64,000 nucleotides of DNA. Source: Thermobifida fusca NBRC 14071 = JCM 3263 (GTDB lineage Bacteria > Actinomycetota > Actinomycetes > Streptosporangiales > Streptosporangiaceae). Where the stretch lies: the NCBI RefSeq assembly GCF_001592045.1, contig NZ_BCWB01000025.1:41966-105965 (forward strand), given 5' to 3'. Positions within the stretch are counted from its first letter, which is position 1, and each line of letters opens with the position of its first letter. The position numbers and the translations under genes were made by a program. Below the pieces are notes generated by a model. The model worked only from the letters and a program-made list of their open reading frames with translations. It searched no databases and was not told the origin of the DNA. This document shows positions 1-11,289 of the stretch, piece by piece.

Positions 1-3000
1 ACCACGAACGCCGACGGCACCATATAGGCGGGCAGAACCGCGGCGAGCTTCTCCCGGATCTCGGCCGTGCCGGGCGCCGCTGCCCCGGCTGGGACGAGGT
101 AGGCGACGAGCCGCTGGTGGTTTCCGCTGTCGTTACGGGCCACCACCACTGCTTGGGAGATCCCGTCGATACGGGCGAGCGCGGTTTCGATCTCCCCGAG
201 TTCGACGCGAAAACCGCGGATCTTGACCTGAAAGTCGGCACGACCCAGGAAATCCAACCGCCCATCCGATCGCCACCGCACCACATCCCCCGTGCGATAC
301 ATGCGAGACCCGGGCGGACCATACGGATCAGCAACAAACCGCTGCGCAGTCAAATCGAACCGGCCGTGGTAGCCCCACGCCACCCCCTCACCAGCGATAT
401 ACAGCTCCCCCGCCACACCTGGCGGCACCAGACGCAACCCCGCATCCAGCACATACACCCGCGTATTCGCCATCGGCACGCCAATGGTGACGGGGGCGCC
501 GCTGCGTACCCGGTCGGCGGTCGACCAGATCGTCGTCTCCGTCGGCCCATACACGTTGTGGACGACGGCTGCCCGGCTGGCGAGCACGTCCGCCAGCGGT
601 ACGGGCAGCGCCTCGCCTCCCACGAGGATCCGCAACCCGTTGAGCACGTCCGGATCCTCGTCGGCGAGCATCTGCCACAGCGTGGGGGTGGCCTGCATGA
701 TCGTGGGCTGGCTGGCGCGCATGACCGCGGCGAGTTCCCGCGGATCGCGCACCGTGGCGGCGTCCACGAGGGTGATCGTCGCTCCGGCGAGGAGCGGCAG
801 GTACAGCTCCAACGCGGAAATGTCGAAACTCACCGTGGTCACCGCAAGCCAAGAATCCTGCGGCCCCATAGGCACCCGCTCAGCCATATCGGTGAGGAAG
901 TTCGCCAGATTACGGTGCGACACCACCACACCCTTAGGCCGCCCCGTCGACCCAGACGTGTACAAGATGTACGCCGCCCCATCCGGGCCGTCCCAGGCCG
1001 GTGCCGGAGTGTCGGGGGCAGCGGGTGCTGTATCGTCAAGGAGGATTCGGCCCACTCCCGCGGGTACTGCCGCCTCGAGTCCGCGAGTGGTGACCACGGT
1101 GACGGCGCCCGAGTCGGTGAGCATGAAGGCGAGACGCTCCGCCGGGAAATCCGGATCCAACGGCACATAGACCGCACCAACACGCTGCACAGCCAACAGC
1201 GCAGCCACCAGCTCCGGAACCCGCGGCAGCAACACCGCCACCACCTGACCAGGCCGCACCCCACCCGCAACCAGCAGACCAGCCAGTCGCTCCACCTCAG
1301 CATCCAACCGGGCATACGACCACACGGCCCCACCACAGCGCACCGCCACCGCCCCCGGCACACGCCGCGCCCACTCAGCCACCGCCCGATCCGGACGCAC
1401 CGCCGTCACCGGCCGCCCCGTCGCATTCCACTCCCCGAGCATGCGGGACTGTTCTGCCTCCGCGGCTACGCCCACGGTGCCGACGCGGGCCCCCGGATCC
1501 GTGGCGATGCGGGTGAGGAGGTCGCGGAAGCGGTCCAGGAGCGCGTGGGCCTGCGCGGAGTCGACCGCGTCGGGGCGGTGGCACAACCGCAGTTGCAGGC
1601 GCGGTCCGGGAAACACGTTGACGGAGACCGGATAGTGGGTGGTGTCGGTGACGTCGACGTCGCGCAGCCGCACGCCCGCGTATTCTTCGTCGGCCACCGC
1701 GTCCCGGTACGGGAAGTTCTCGAAGACGAGGAGGGTGTCGAAGAGCGGTGCGGTACCGGTGAGCTCCTGCAGCCGGGTGAGGCCGACATGGTGATGTTCG
1801 GCGAGCGCGGCCTGTCGACGCTGCAGGTCGATGAGGAGGTCGGCGATGTTCCGGGCCGGGTGGGCGCGGAGCCGTACCGCGATGGTGTTGATGAACAGGC
1901 CGAGGATGTCGTCGACCCCGTCGAGTTCGGCGGGCCGCCCGGAGACGGTGACCCCGAAGACGACGTCGTCGCGCCCGGTGAGCCCGGCCAGCAGCAGGCC
2001 CCATGCTGTTTGGACGAGGACTCCGACGGTCACGCCGAGGGAACGGGCGGTCTCGGTGAGTCGGGCGGTCTCCTCCTCACTGAGTTCAGCGAAGAGTTCC
2101 TGCTGGGCTCCGTCACCGCCGTAGGGGTCGGCGTCGGGGGCGAGCAGGGACGGTCCGGGCAGGTCGGCGAGTTCCGCCCGCCAGGCGCGGTCCGCGGCTG
2201 CCAGGTCCCGGTCGGCCAGCCACACCAGGTAGTCGCGGAAGGTGGCCGTGGGCGGCGGGCTGGTGGGGTTGGCGTACAGGGTGAACAGCTCCCGCAGGAA
2301 GAGCGGGGTGGACCAGCCGTCGAGCAGGGTGTGGTGGTCGGTGACCACGAGCCGGTGGTGGTCCGGGGCCAGGCGGATGAGGACGAAGCGGATCAGGGGC
2401 GGACGGGCGAGGTCGAAAGGGGTGTCCCGTTCTTCGGCGCGTAGTTGCGCGCAGCAGGCCTCCTGGGCTGCCGCGTCCTGTCCGGACAGGTCGACGATGC
2501 GCCAGCGGAGCGCCACCTCAGCGGGGACGAACTGGACAGTGTCGGTGCCGTCGCTCCAGAAGCCGACGCGCAGCGACGGGTGCCGGTCGAGGAGGGCAGC
2601 AGCGGCATCCCGCAGCCGGTCCGCGTCCAACAGCCCGGTAATGTCCGTGCACGACTGGGTGGTGTAGGCGTCGCGGCCGCCGCTGTAGAGGCTGTGGAAG
2701 ACTAGCCCGGCTTGGAGCGGTGTGGGCGGCCACAGGTCGACGATCCGCGGGTTGGCGACGTCGGCGTGCTCCGCCCAGTCGCGGGCGATCCGGGTGATGC
2801 GCTCCTGGTCGACGGCGACGAGCGGCACGTCGGAGGGGGTGAGGGTGCACACGCCGGGGGTGGCGGCGTAGGTGGTGAGGCTGCGCAGCGCCGCGGTGAA
2901 CTCTTCGGCGAGGAAAGCCACGTCGGCGGTGTCGTGGACGCCTTCGGCCCACCGCCAGGTGACCGCCAGCTGGGGGCCGCGGGCAGTGTCGCGGGCGGCG

Positions 3001-6000
3001 ATACCGACTTCCAAACCGCAGGTGAGCGGCTGGTCGGGGTCTTCGTCGAGCAGCAGGTCCGCCACCTCTGGGGCGGTCTGCCAGGGCTCGTCGTGGGAGG
3101 CGCCGAACCGGCCCAGGTAGTTGAAGAGGATGTCGGAGCGGGCCGCATGCGCGAGAGCAGGCGCGGTCTCGGGGTTGAGGCGGCGCAGCAGGCCGTAGCC
3201 GAGGCCGTCGCCGGGTACGGCGCGCAGGGTCTCCTTGACGCGGGCGAGGGCCGCTCCGACGTCGGCGGCCTGGTCGCGGGTGAGCGCCAACCGGACCGGG
3301 TGGGCGCTGGTGAACCAGCCGACGGTGCGGGTGGTGTCGGCGGGTTCGGCCAGCTCGTAGCGTCCGTGTCCTTCGACGTCGACGAGCACGCCGCTGTCGG
3401 CGTGGCCGTGCCGTGCCCGCAGCCGGGCGGCAGCCACGGCCAGGGCGGTGAGCAGCAGTTCGTCAACGCCCATGCCCAGGGCGGGACCGGTGTCGGTGAG
3501 CACAGCGGCCGACAGGTCGGGGTCGACAGTCCACTCCATGCTGCGGCGCGTAGCTACCGTGTCGCCTGCGTTGAGGGGTCTCATGCCGAGCGGCTGGTGG
3601 GTGGCGGGGTCGACGGTCCGCTGCCAGTAGTCGAGTTCCGCGACGCGTGCGGCGCGGCGCGCTTCCGCGGCGAGCAGGCGGGTCCAACGGCGCAGCGAGG
3701 TTCCGGCCGGGGCGAGGGCCGGGGGGTGTCCTTGGGCTCGGGCTGTCACAGCGGCACGCAGGTCGGGGCCGAGGATCCGCCAGGAGACCCCGTCGACCAC
3801 GAAATGGTGGATGCGCAGCAGCAGCCGCCCGGTGCGGTGCGCACCCCGGTCGAACCAGACCGCGGCCAGGGTGCGGCCTTGGGCCAGGTCGATTCGGTCA
3901 GCGGCGCGCGCGTTCTCCCGGGCCACTGCTGCGGCCAGGTCGGTGTCGGTCCACTCGGCGGCATCCACCCGGCGCAGCAGACCGGAGGGGACCGTGTCAG
4001 GCGGGGCGACCTGCAGGGCGGTGCCGGTGGCGTGCAGCCGCAGCGCGTCGTGGTGGCGGACGAGGTCGCCCAGGGCGGCGGCGAGGACCTCTTCGCTGAG
4101 GCCGGGCGGGGTGCACAGGACCTGCGACTGGGCGAACCGCGCGGGGGGCACGCCCTGGTCGAGCAGGTCAGCCATGAGAGGGGTGGGCTGCAGGTCGCCG
4201 ACAGGATCGTCGTCCGGCTCAGCGGCAGAATGCCCGGTGAGGGGGGTGGCGGCCGCGGCGAGCCGGGCCACGGTGGGCCGGTCGAAGACGTCGCGCACCC
4301 GCAGCGCCAGTCCGGCGGCCCGGGCCCGGTTGACCAGTTGGATCGCGGTGATGCTGTCCCCGCCGAGCCGGAAGAAGTCGTCGTGGACTCCCACGGTCGG
4401 CACGCCGAGGACGTAGGCGAAGATGTCCGCCAAGGTCTGCTGCCGGGGGGTGGCGGGCGCATCGTGGCTGCCGGCGCTCTCCACTCCCGGGTCGGGCAGG
4501 GCGGCCCGGTCCAGTTTCCCGTTGGGGGTCACCGGAAGGTCGCTGGTGAACACGACCGCCGCGGGCACCATAGCGTCGGGCAGGTGTTCGGCGAGGTGGG
4601 CGCGGAGCTGGTCGGGGGTGAGGGTGACTCCCTGGTGGAGCACCACGTGGGCGCTGAGCCGCACCGATCCGGAGGCAGCGGTGTGGGCGGCGACCGCGCA
4701 GCGGGCCACCGCGGGATGGGTTTCCGCGACTGCTTCGATTTCCTCTACTTCGACGCGGAATCCGCGGACCTGGAGCTGGGTGTCGACGCGGCCGAGGTAT
4801 TCGAGCTGGCCGTCAGCGCGCTGCCGCACCCGGTCCCCGGTGCGGTACATGCGGCTGCCGGGCGGACCGTACGGATCGGCAACGAACCGGTCCGCGGTCT
4901 GGTCGGGGCGGCCCAGGTAGCCTCGCGCGACCTGGACGCCGGCCAGGTAGAGTTCGCCGGCCACCCCGACCGGCACCGGCTGCAGCGCGTCGTCGAGGAT
5001 GCGGACGGCCACGCCGGGGACGGGTCGGCCCACGGTAGGGGTGTCGCTGTCTGCCACGGACGCCACGAGCGCGTCCACCGTGTTCTCGGTGGGCCCGTAG
5101 CAGTTGACGGCGCGGGTGGCGGGGAGGGAGCGCAGGCGGCGCCACAGGTCCTCGGGGCAGGCTTCCCCACCGAAGCTGAGGAGGTGCGGCAGGTGCCGCA
5201 CCTGCCCGGAGTCGAGCAGGCCGCGCAGGTAGGTGGGGGTGAAGTCGAGGTAGTCGATGCGGTGGGCGGAGATGTAGGCGCCGAGGCGGGCGTAGTCGTA
5301 GATGTAGTCGTCGCCGAGCAGGTGGAGTTCGTGGCCGTAGAGCAGGCCGAGCAACTGGTCCCAGGACGCGTCGAAACCGAACGACCCGGTGTGGCCGACC
5401 CGCAGGCGCTGCGCGGCCGTACCGTCGAACAGGACGTGGCGGTGGGCGGCGACCAGGTTGGCGAGGGCCCGGTGAGGGACGACGACGCCCTTAGGCTTCC
5501 CCGTGGTTCCGGAGGTGTAGATGAGGTAGGCCGCGTTGTCGGGGTGCGGCAGGGGCAGCGGTTCGCTGGTCGTGGGGGTTTCCGCGAGGCGGGTGCGCAC
5601 CTGGGGGTCGGCGAGGTCGATGCGGTGCGCGTCCCCGAAGTCCGGGAGGGGCGCGCCGAAGTCCGGTGCGGTCACCGCCACCACCGGACGGGTGTCGGCG
5701 ACGATGGCGGCGAGCCGCTCCACGGGGTGGGCCGGGTCCAGGTACACGTAGGCGCCGCCGGCGCGCAGCACCGCGAACAAGGCGACGAGCACGTCCAGGG
5801 TGCGGGGCAGGGCGAGCGCCACGATCCGCTCCGGGCCGACCCCGTGTGCGCGCAGGAGCCGGGCCAGCCGGTCGACGCGGTCGAGGAACTCGGCCCGGGT
5901 CACACTGCGGCCGTCGGCAACCACGGCGACAGCGTCCGGGTCGTCTGCAGCGAGCTGGTCGAGCAGGCTGGGGATGAGCGGGGGGTGCTCGTCGACCGGT

Positions 6001-7340
6001 GGTGCAGCGGACCCGGCCGCGGTGGCGCCGGTGTAGTCGAGGCGTGCCACAGGAGTGTGGGCCGGGGCCGCAGCGGCCGCGTCGAGCAGGCGGACGATCT
6101 CGGCGAGTCGAGCTTGGACGTCTGCGGGATCGTAGCGGCGGTCGTTGGCGTTGGCTTCCAGGGTGAGGCCGCCGTGCGGGGCGCGGTAGACCGAGAGAGC
6201 CAGATCGTCGACGGGCCCCTCGGACAGGGTCACCGTGGTAGCGGAAACCCCGTCGAAGGACAGGTCGTAGTCGAACAGTTTGATGTTGATCTCAGGGCCG
6301 AACAGCGGGCGGTCCGTGCCGACCAGGGCGAGGTCGCGGCGCAGCCATTCAGCGCGGTAGCGCTGGTGGGCGCGCAGGTCGCGGAGCGCGGCCGCGGTGG
6401 CGGCGACAACCTGTTCCACCGTGTCCCCGGGGCGGACGTGCACCCGCAGCGGCAGCACGTTGACCACCATGGCGGGGGTGCGCAGCGCGGCCCGGCCGAG
6501 CCGCCCCATGACCGGGATGCCGAGGACTACGTCGCGGTGCCCGGTCATCCGGGACAGGTAGGCGGCAGAGCTGGCGATCACGGTGTCCGCCCAGGTGGCC
6601 CCGGTGCGCTCCCCCAGTTCGGTGAGCCCGGTGAGAACGTCGGCGGCCACGTCGGCCCGTGCCCGCAGCACCCCGGCGTAGGGCGCCTGCGGGCGGGAGG
6701 ACAGCAGGGCTGTGGGGTAGCCGTCGCCGAGCAGTCCGGTCCAGTAGGCGCGGTCGGCCGCGCACTGTTCGGAGGCGGCGTAGGCGGTTTCGTCGGCGAC
6801 GATGTCGGCGAGGCTGCCGAACCGGGACGGCGGCGGTTCCTGGCCGCGTCCCAGGGCGGTGTAGACGTCGGCGACCCGCCGGGCGAGCAGGGTGACCGCG
6901 TAGGCGTCGACGAGGATGTGGTGGTAGCGCTGGTACCAGTACCAGCGGCGTTCCCCTACCCGCAGGAGGGCGTAGCGGACGAGCGGCTCGTCCGTGTCGA
7001 ACCGGACCGGGTGCGCCATGTCGCGGCGCATCCACGCGGCGGCGGCGTGCCGCGGGTCGGCTTCCGCGGTGAGGTCGTGGACCTCCACCACTCCCGCACC
7101 GTCGGCACGGATCTCCTGCACGGCGGTGTCGCCCCGGGCCACCGGGCGGGACCGCAGCGTTTCGCTGTCCCGGACGACGCTCTCCACGGCACGGATGAAC
7201 CGGTCGACGTCGAGGTCGGCGGGGATGTCGGTGTATTGGCCGACGTTGAACACGGGGCTGTCCGGCACGATCTGCTGGGCGTACCAGACTCCGGCCTGTG
7301 CGTCGGTGAGAGGCAGCCGAGTGGTGGAGGTGTCCGACAT
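1..7340 (-). CDS. Siderophore non-ribosomal peptide synthetase (partial, C-A-T-E-C-A...)
   Basis: This is a multimodular synthetase that starts at an ATG at 7340 with AAGGAG about 8 nt upstream and runs off the left edge, with about 2,446 codons visible. The domains in order are as follows. A condensation domain has its active site near residues 140-145 (HHILVD, then A instead of the usual G). Adenylation domain 1 has a core [11 protein letters not shown] at about 5487-5525. A carrier domain has [11 protein letters not shown] at about 4335-4366. An epimerization domain has [10 protein letters not shown] at about 3780-3809. A second condensation domain has HHTLLDG at about 2317-2337. Adenylation domain 2 has FDISA at about 816-829 and [11 protein letters not shown] at about 931-965. 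By hand alignment the A1 pocket is D-A-D-D-S-G-C-V-D (acidic, suits Arg) and the A2 pocket is D-I-L-Q-L-G-V-I-W (glycine-like). With the dhb genes upstream, this predicts dihydroxybenzoyl-D-Arg-Gly assembly as in fuscachelin. The substrate calls are inference. The domain calls are firm. Confidence 0.95.
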   Translation of the reverse strand, partial: MSDTSTTRLPLTDAQAGVWYAQQIVPDSPVFNVGQYTDIPADLDVDRFIRAVESVVRDSETLRSRPVARGDTAVQEIRADGAGVVEVHDLTAEADPRHAAAAWMRRDMAHPVRFDTDEPLVRYALLRVGERRWYWYQRYHHILVDAYAVTLLARRVADVYTALGRGQEPPPSRFGSLADIVADETAYAASEQCAADRAYWTGLLGDGYPTALLSSRPQAPYAGVLRARADVAADVLTGLTELGERTGATWADTVIASSAAYLSRMTGHRDVVLGIPVMGRLGRAALRTPAMVVNVLPLRVHVRPGDTVEQVVAATAAALRDLRAHQRYRAEWLRRDLALVGTDRPLFGPEINIKLFDYDLSFDGVSATTVTLSEGPVDDLALSVYRAPHGGLTLEANANDRRYDPADVQARLAEIVRLLDAAAAAPAHTPVARLDYTGATAAGSAAPPVDEHPPLIPSLLDQLAADDPDAVAVVADGRSVTRAEFLDRVDRLARLLRAHGVGPERIVALALPRTLDVLVALFAVLRAGGAYVYLDPAHPVERLAAIVADTRPVVAVTAPDFGAPLPDFGDAHRIDLADPQVRTRLAETPTTSEPLPLPHPDNAAYLIYTSGTTGKPKGVVVPHRALANLVAAHRHVLFDGTAAQRLRVGHTGSFGFDASWDQLLGLLYGHELHLLGDDYIYDYARLGAYISAHRIDYLDFTPTYLRGLLDSGQVRHLPHLLSFGGEACPEDLWRRLRSLPATRAVNCYGPTENTVDALVASVADSDTPTVGRPVPGVAVRILDDALQPVPVGVAGELYLAGVQVARGYLGRPDQTADRFVADPYGPPGSRMYRTGDRVRQRADGQLEYLGRVDTQLQVRGFRVEVEEIEAVAETHPAVARCAVAAHTAASGSVRLSAHVVLHQGVTLTPDQLRAHLAEHLPDAMVPAAVVFTSDLPVTPNGKLDRAALPDPGVESAGSHDAPATPRQQTLADIFAYVLGVPTVGVHDDFFRLGGDSITAIQLVNRARAAGLALRVRDVFDRPTVARLAAAATPLTGHSAAEPDDDPVGDLQPTPLMADLLDQGVPPARFAQSQVLCTPPGLSEEVLAAALGDLVRHHDALRLHATGTALQVAPPDTVPSGLLRRVDAAEWTDTDLAAAVARENARAADRIDLAQGRTLAAVWFDRGAHRTGRLLLRIHHFVVDGVSWRILGPDLRAAVTARAQGHPPALAPAGTSLRRWTRLLAAEARRAARVAELDYWQRTVDPATHQPLGMRPLNAGDTVATRRSMEWTVDPDLSAAVLTDTGPALGMGVDELLLTALAVAAARLRARHGHADSGVLVDVEGHGRYELAEPADTTRTVGWFTSAHPVRLALTRDQAADVGAALARVKETLRAVPGDGLGYGLLRRLNPETAPALAHAARSDILFNYLGRFGASHDEPWQTAPEVADLLLDEDPDQPLTCGLEVGIAARDTARGPQLAVTWRWAEGVHDTADVAFLAEEFTAALRSLTTYAATPGVCTLTPSDVPLVAVDQERITRIARDWAEHADVANPRIVDLWPPTPLQAGLVFHSLYSGGRDAYTTQSCTDITGLLDADRLRDAAAALLDRHPSLRVGFWSDGTDTVQFVPAEVALRWRIVDLSGQDAAAQEACCAQLRAEERDTPFDLARPPLIRFVLIRLAPDHHRLVVTDHHTLLDGWSTPLFLRELFTLYANPTSPPPTATFRDYLVWLADRDLAAADRAWRAELADLPGPSLLAPDADPYGGDGAQQELFAELSEEETARLTETARSLGVTVGVLVQTAWGLLLAGLTGRDDVVFGVTVSGRPAELDGVDDILGLFINTIAVRLRAHPARNIADLLIDLQRRQAALAEHHHVGLTRLQELTGTAPLFDTLLVFENFPYRDAVADEEYAGVRLRDVDVTDTTHYPVSVNVFPGPRLQLRLCHRPDAVDSAQAHALLDRFRDLLTRIATDPGARVGTVGVAAEAEQSRMLGEWNATGRPVTAVRPDRAVAEWARRVPGAVAVRCGGAVWSYARLDAEVERLAGLLVAGGVRPGQVVAVLLPRVPELVAALLAVQRVGAVYVPLDPDFPAERLAFMLTDSGAVTVVTTRGLEAAVPAGVGRILLDDTAPAAPDTPAPAWDGPDGAAYILYTSGSTGRPKGVVVSHRNLANFLTDMAERVPMGPQDSWLAVTTVSFDISALELYLPLLAGATITLVDAATVRDPRELAAVMRASQPTIMQATPTLWQMLADEDPDVLNGLRILVGGEALPVPLADVLASRAAVVHNVYGPTETTIWSTADRVRSGAPVTIGVPMANTRVYVLDAGLRLVPPGVAGELYIAGEGVAWGYHGRFDLTAQRFVADPYGPPGSRMYRTGDVVRWRSDGRLDFLGRADFQVKIRGFRVELGEIETALARIDGISQAVVVARNDSGNHQRLVAYLVPAGAAAPGTAEIREKLAAVLPAYMVPSAFV

Positions 7341-7370
7341 CAGTTACTGCTCCTTAGACACGGGGCGGGG

Positions 7371-7625
7371 TTAGGGCTGCTGGGTGAGGAGCACCAGCCA
7401 GGCCGCGATGGTGGGTTCTTCCGCGAGGTCGGCGAAGTCGGCGGAGATGCCGTCTTTCCGCCAGGTTTCGAGGAGGCTCATCAACCTGATGGAGTCCAGT
7501 CCCCGGTCCAGCAGGTTTTCGTGGGGGTCGATGGAGTCGGCGGGTTCGCCGAGCAGCCGGGCGATGTCGGCGCGCATCCGCTCTTCGGTGATCACAGAGT
7601 GACGTACCGTGTCGTCGTTGGTCAT
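7371..7625 (-). CDS. Stand-alone aryl carrier protein (84 aa)
   Basis: This is a small acidic carrier protein with the phosphopantetheine site GLDSIRLMS, where Ser45 is the modified residue, inside a helix-rich fold that matches the C-terminal ArCP domain of EntB. It should be loaded with 2,3-dihydroxybenzoate by the DhbE ligase and deliver it to the first condensation domain of the NRPS that begins 31 bp downstream. Here dhbB encodes only the isochorismatase half, so this gene supplies the missing carrier. The start is ATG at 7625 with CGGAGA about 6 nt upstream. Its place between the monooxygenase and the NRPS argues for co-transcription. Confidence 0.92.
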   Translation of the reverse strand: MTNDDTVRHSVITEERMRADIARLLGEPADSIDPHENLLDRGLDSIRLMSLLETWRKDGISADFADLAEEPTIAAWLVLLTQQP

Positions 7626-7655
7626 GGTTGTCTCCGTTGCGGGGGTTTGCAGTGG

Positions 7656-8972
7656 TTAGGACGTGGCGCGGCGCGCTTCGATGGAGTCGATGATCTCGGC
7701 GGCGCGGGTGGCGACGTTGGACAGCAGCACCGAGGAGATCCCGTGCGTGTGCTCGGTGCCGCCCTGCAGGTACAGGCCGCAGGTGACGGTGTCGTCGGTG
7801 ACGATCCGGTAGTCGCGCTGCAGAGAAGGCCGACCGGCGGCGTCGAACACGCAGTGGTGGCCGAGGTCGCCGAGCAGCGGCCGGATGTCCACCGGCTGGT
7901 AGCCGGTCGCGTAGACCACGTGGTCGACGGTGAGCACGGTCTGTTTTCCGCTGACCTGGTCTTCCAGGGTGAGGTCGACCCGGTCGTCGGTCTCGGTAAG
8001 CGCGACGACTCGCGTCATGTTGTGGATCTGCAGCCGCGGTTTTCCGCGGACGCGTTCGGCGTAGAAGCGCCGGTACAGTTCAGCGATGAGGTCCGGGTCC
8101 ACCGCGGAGTAGTTCGTGTTGCGGTGGTAGTGCATGAGTTCGTCTTTGAACTCTTGGGGTGCGTCGTAGTAGGCATCGACTGCCTCGGGGTCGAAGATGC
8201 GGTTGGCGAACGGGGTGTCGTCGGACGGGCTGTAGCCGTAGCGGGAGAACACCGCGTGGACGGGGAGGTCGGCGAACCGCTGGTGGAGGTGGCCGACGAC
8301 TTCGGCAGCGCTCTGTCCTGCCCCCACCACCGCGAAACCGTGCACCGGGGCTGCGGGCAGATCAGCGAGGCGGTGTAACAGGTGTTCGCTGTGCCAGACC
8401 CGGTCTGAGGGGTGCACCCCCTCGGGCATGCTGGGGCGCAGGCCGGGGGCGAGGACGACGTTGCGGGCGCGTTCCACGGTTTCCCGGCCGGCAGTGTCGC
8501 GGGCGACGACGTCGAGGTAGACGACTTTCCCGTGCCGGGTGACGGGGCGCAGCGCCACCACGTGCTGTCCGTAGCGCACCTGGTCGCTGACCCGCTGGGC
8601 GCACCACACCAGGTAGTCGTGGAATTCGGCGCGCAGCGGGAAGAGCGTCTTGTGGTTGATGAAGTCGTGCAGCCGTCCCATCCGGTGGAGGAAGGACAGG
8701 AAGCTAAAGTCGCTGGCCGGGTTGCGGGGGGTGACCAGGTCTTTGAGGAAGGAGATCTGCATGGTGGCGTCGTCCAGCAGCATCCCCTGGTGCCAGCTGA
8801 AGCGTTCTTGGCGTTCCAGGAACAGCCCGGTGGGGGCTTTTCCGCCTGCGGCGCGGCGCTCTCGCAGCGCAATGGCCAGGCCCAGGTTGGAGGGGCCGAA
8901 GCCGACGCCGACCAGGTCGTGGACGGGGCGTTCGGAGGTGTCGGACACCTCGTGGTCGAGGGACGGTGTCAT
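7656..8972 (-). CDS. L-ornithine/L-lysine N-monooxygenase (siderophore hydroxylase)
   Basis: This is a 438-residue flavin N-hydroxylating monooxygenase of the SidA/PvdA/IucD family. It uses FAD, NADPH and O2 to make the N-hydroxy amino acid that becomes a hydroxamate iron ligand. Visible motifs are the FAD-binding GFGPSN at residues 24-29, DFSFLSFLH near residue 80, the NADPH-type GAGQSAAE near residue 220, and the C-terminal ATGYQP. The start codon lies 3 bp after the dhbB stop with GGAGG at good spacing, so translation is probably coupled. Whether the substrate is ornithine or lysine cannot be read from motifs. Ornithine is favoured by the fuscachelin-like context. Confidence 0.93.
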   Translation of the reverse strand: MTPSLDHEVSDTSERPVHDLVGVGFGPSNLGLAIALRERRAAGGKAPTGLFLERQERFSWHQGMLLDDATMQISFLKDLVTPRNPASDFSFLSFLHRMGRLHDFINHKTLFPLRAEFHDYLVWCAQRVSDQVRYGQHVVALRPVTRHGKVVYLDVVARDTAGRETVERARNVVLAPGLRPSMPEGVHPSDRVWHSEHLLHRLADLPAAPVHGFAVVGAGQSAAEVVGHLHQRFADLPVHAVFSRYGYSPSDDTPFANRIFDPEAVDAYYDAPQEFKDELMHYHRNTNYSAVDPDLIAELYRRFYAERVRGKPRLQIHNMTRVVALTETDDRVDLTLEDQVSGKQTVLTVDHVVYATGYQPVDIRPLLGDLGHHCVFDAAGRPSLQRDYRIVTDDTVTCGLYLQGGTEHTHGISSVLLSNVATRAAEIIDSIEARRATS

Positions 8973-8975
8973 GGG

Positions 8976-9641
8976 TCAGCCTCCGGTTTCCACGTCGACG
9001 CGGGCGGAACGCAGCGCGGCGAGCGCATCTGCTGTGCTGGTCACCATTGCGCAGCGGGTGGCCGCGTAGGTCAGGGCGAACCGGTGCTCCTCGGCGCTGA
9101 AGTCCGCGGTCGCGTCGGCGACGAGGAACGGTTGGATGTCGCGCATGAACGCGTCGGCAGCGGTGAGCAGGCACCCGATGTGGGCGTAGACGCCGGTGAC
9201 GATGATCTGGTCCCGGTTGAGGTCGGCGAGGCGGGCTGCCAGGTCGGTGCCGACGAATGCGCTGTAGCGTGCTTTGACGACCACCAGGTCGGTGGGTCGG
9301 GGGGCGATCCGGGTGTCGATGGCCGTGTGTTCGTCGGTAGCGCTCATGCCGCGCCCCCAGAAGTGGAGTTCCAGGCCGCGTTGTGCCGGGTCCATACCAC
9401 CGGGTTTTACGGTGTAGATCACAGGGATTCCGAGGGTCCGGCAGGTGTCGGCCAGGGTGGAGATGTTGGTGAGCACGCCCCGCAGCGGATCCGCGCTCTC
9501 TGCGTAGGGGCGCAGGAAGTAGCGCTGCATGTCGTGGACGAGGAGCACCGCACGGGCAGGGGTGATCTGCCACTCTGCCCGGTTGGCGGGCAACTGGTCC
9601 ACGGTGGGCAGCGGATAGGGGGTGATGGCTGGCAGGCTCAT
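8976..9641 (-). CDS. dhbB: Isochorismatase (single domain)
   Basis: This 221-residue hydrolase converts isochorismate to 2,3-dihydro-2,3-dihydroxybenzoate and pyruvate. The isochorismatase fold is shown by [11 protein letters not shown] with the catalytic Asp37, the segment [10 protein letters not shown], and [12 protein letters not shown]. EntB and Bacillus DhbB are about 285-310 residues because they carry a C-terminal aryl carrier domain. This protein stops before that domain, and a separate carrier gene lies two genes downstream. The ATG overlaps the dhbE stop (ATGA), so the two are translationally coupled. Confidence 0.95.
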   Translation of the reverse strand: MSLPAITPYPLPTVDQLPANRAEWQITPARAVLLVHDMQRYFLRPYAESADPLRGVLTNISTLADTCRTLGIPVIYTVKPGGMDPAQRGLELHFWGRGMSATDEHTAIDTRIAPRPTDLVVVKARYSAFVGTDLAARLADLNRDQIIVTGVYAHIGCLLTAADAFMRDIQPFLVADATADFSAEEHRFALTYAATRCAMVTSTADALAALRSARVDVETGG

Positions 9642-11269
9642 CGGGTGGTGTCCAATCTACGTGCGAGTTCCCGGCGGAGTTCGCTGCGGGAGATCTTTCC
9701 GACGCCGGTGACGGGGAAGCGGTCCACGAATTCGACCCGGTCGGGGATCTTGTAGGAGGCCAGGCCCCGTTCGCGGAGGAAGCGCAGCAGTTCGCTCCGG
9801 CTGGGTGGTTCGGTGCGCGCGATGACGTAGGCGCAGACGCGTTCCCCCAGGTAGGGGTCGCTCATGCCGACCACGGCCGCGTCGTGGACGGCAGGGTGGG
9901 CCAGGATGTGGTTCTCCACTTCTTCCGCGGAGACCTTCTCGCCGCCCCGGTTGATCTGGTCTTTGGCGCGGCCTTCGACGACGAGGTGGCCGGTGGGGGT
10001 GCGGCGCACCAGGTCCCCGGTGCGGTAGAAGCCGTCGGGGGTGAACGCGGTGGCGTTGTGCTCCTCGGCCCGGTAGTAGCCGCGGATGGTGTAGGGGCCG
10101 CGGGTGAGCAGGTGGCCGACTTCGCCGTCGGGCACCGGCCGGTCGGCGTCGTCGACGATGCGGATCTCGTCGTCCGGGCTGATCGGCCGCCCCTGGGTGG
10201 TGGTGATGATGTCGTCGGGGTCGTCGAGCCGGGTGTAGTTGACCAGCCCTTCGGCCATGCCGAACACCTGCTGGAGGGTGCAGCCGAGGACGGGGCGGAC
10301 CCGGCGGGCCGCTTCCGGGGCGAACTTGGCGCCGCCGACTTGCAGGACGCGCAGTGAAGAGAGGTCCCGGTGGCTCTGGGAGCCGTGCTCCACCGCGTCC
10401 AGCCACTGCAGCGCGATCGGGGGGACGACCGCGGTGATCGTGACCCGCTCGGTTTCGATGAGGGAGAACGCGGTGTCAGGGGAAGGGTTGGGGGCGAGCA
10501 CGACGGTGCCTCCAGCGTGAAAGGTGCCGAGGAAGCCGGGGGAGCTCATCGGGAAGTTGTGCACGGCGGGCAGCGCCGCAAGGTAGACGGTGTCGGTGCC
10601 GAGGGCGCAGATCTCCGCGCTGGCCCGCACCGAGTACAGGTAGTCGTCGTGGGTCCGGGGGATGAGCTTGGGCAGCCCGGTGGTGCCGCCGGAGAGTTGG
10701 AGGAAGGCCGCGTCGCTCGCCTCGGGCCGAGTGAAGACGCCGGGGTCGGGCCGGTCGGCACGGAGCTCGGCCAGCGGGGTGAAGCCGCCCGGCTCCCCGA
10801 CGACCACCACGTGTTCGGGGGCAGTGCCGGCGTGGCGCAGCTGCGCGGCCATGGTCCGGTAGTCGAAACCGGCGTGCCGGTCAGGGATGATGAGTGCTTT
10901 CGCCTGGGCCGTGGTGCACAGGTGGGTGATTTCGTGGGCCCGGTGGGCGGGGAGCGCGTACACCGGCAGCGCGCCGAGCCGGAACAGCGCGAAGACCACT
11001 TCGAACAGTTCTGGGATGTTGGGGAGTTGGACGACGACGCGGTCGCCCGCGGCAATGCCGAGCCGGGCCAGCCCGGTGGCGAGGACCGCGGAGCGCTCCC
11101 CCAGTTCGGCATAGGTCCAGCGCTGGCCCGCGCCGACCACGGCGAGGCGGTCGGCGAAACGGCGGGTGCGGTCGGTGACGAAGTCGCTGAAAGTCTCCCC
11201 GGTCCAGTACCCCGCCTCGCGGTAGCGGACGGCGAACTCCGCGGGCCAGGGGGTGCAGCCGTCGAGCAT
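9638..11269 (-). CDS. dhbE: 2,3-dihydroxybenzoate-AMP ligase
   Basis: This stand-alone aryl adenylation enzyme activates 2,3-dihydroxybenzoate with ATP and loads it on the aryl carrier protein. The start [12 protein letters not shown] matches the usual DhbE/EntE beginning, and GGAAAGGA sits 5-6 nt upstream of this ATG. An in-frame ATG 15 nt earlier (11284) has no ribosome-binding site. The phosphate-binding loop [10 protein letters not shown] lies near residue 190, the GMAEGL segment follows, and a catalytic C-terminal domain ends with a [13 protein letters not shown] lysine motif. About 543 residues is the normal length. It begins 20 bp after dhbC and overlaps dhbB by 4 bp. Confidence 0.95.
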   Translation of the reverse strand: MLDGCTPWPAEFAVRYREAGYWTGETFSDFVTDRTRRFADRLAVVGAGQRWTYAELGERSAVLATGLARLGIAAGDRVVVQLPNIPELFEVVFALFRLGALPVYALPAHRAHEITHLCTTAQAKALIIPDRHAGFDYRTMAAQLRHAGTAPEHVVVVGEPGGFTPLAELRADRPDPGVFTRPEASDAAFLQLSGGTTGLPKLIPRTHDDYLYSVRASAEICALGTDTVYLAALPAVHNFPMSSPGFLGTFHAGGTVVLAPNPSPDTAFSLIETERVTITAVVPPIALQWLDAVEHGSQSHRDLSSLRVLQVGGAKFAPEAARRVRPVLGCTLQQVFGMAEGLVNYTRLDDPDDIITTTQGRPISPDDEIRIVDDADRPVPDGEVGHLLTRGPYTIRGYYRAEEHNATAFTPDGFYRTGDLVRRTPTGHLVVEGRAKDQINRGGEKVSAEEVENHILAHPAVHDAAVVGMSDPYLGERVCAYVIARTEPPSRSELLRFLRERGLASYKIPDRVEFVDRFPVTGVGKISRSELRRELARRLDTTR

Positions 11270-11289
11270 CAGGGTCCTTTCCATGGGGG

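Noticed and set aside
117..8378. Very long plus-strand open frames (about 775 and 1,888 codons) opposite the siderophore genes
   Set aside because: They are antisense to the NRPS, carrier and monooxygenase genes, whose domains are unmistakable. Long antisense frames are expected in very GC-rich DNA.
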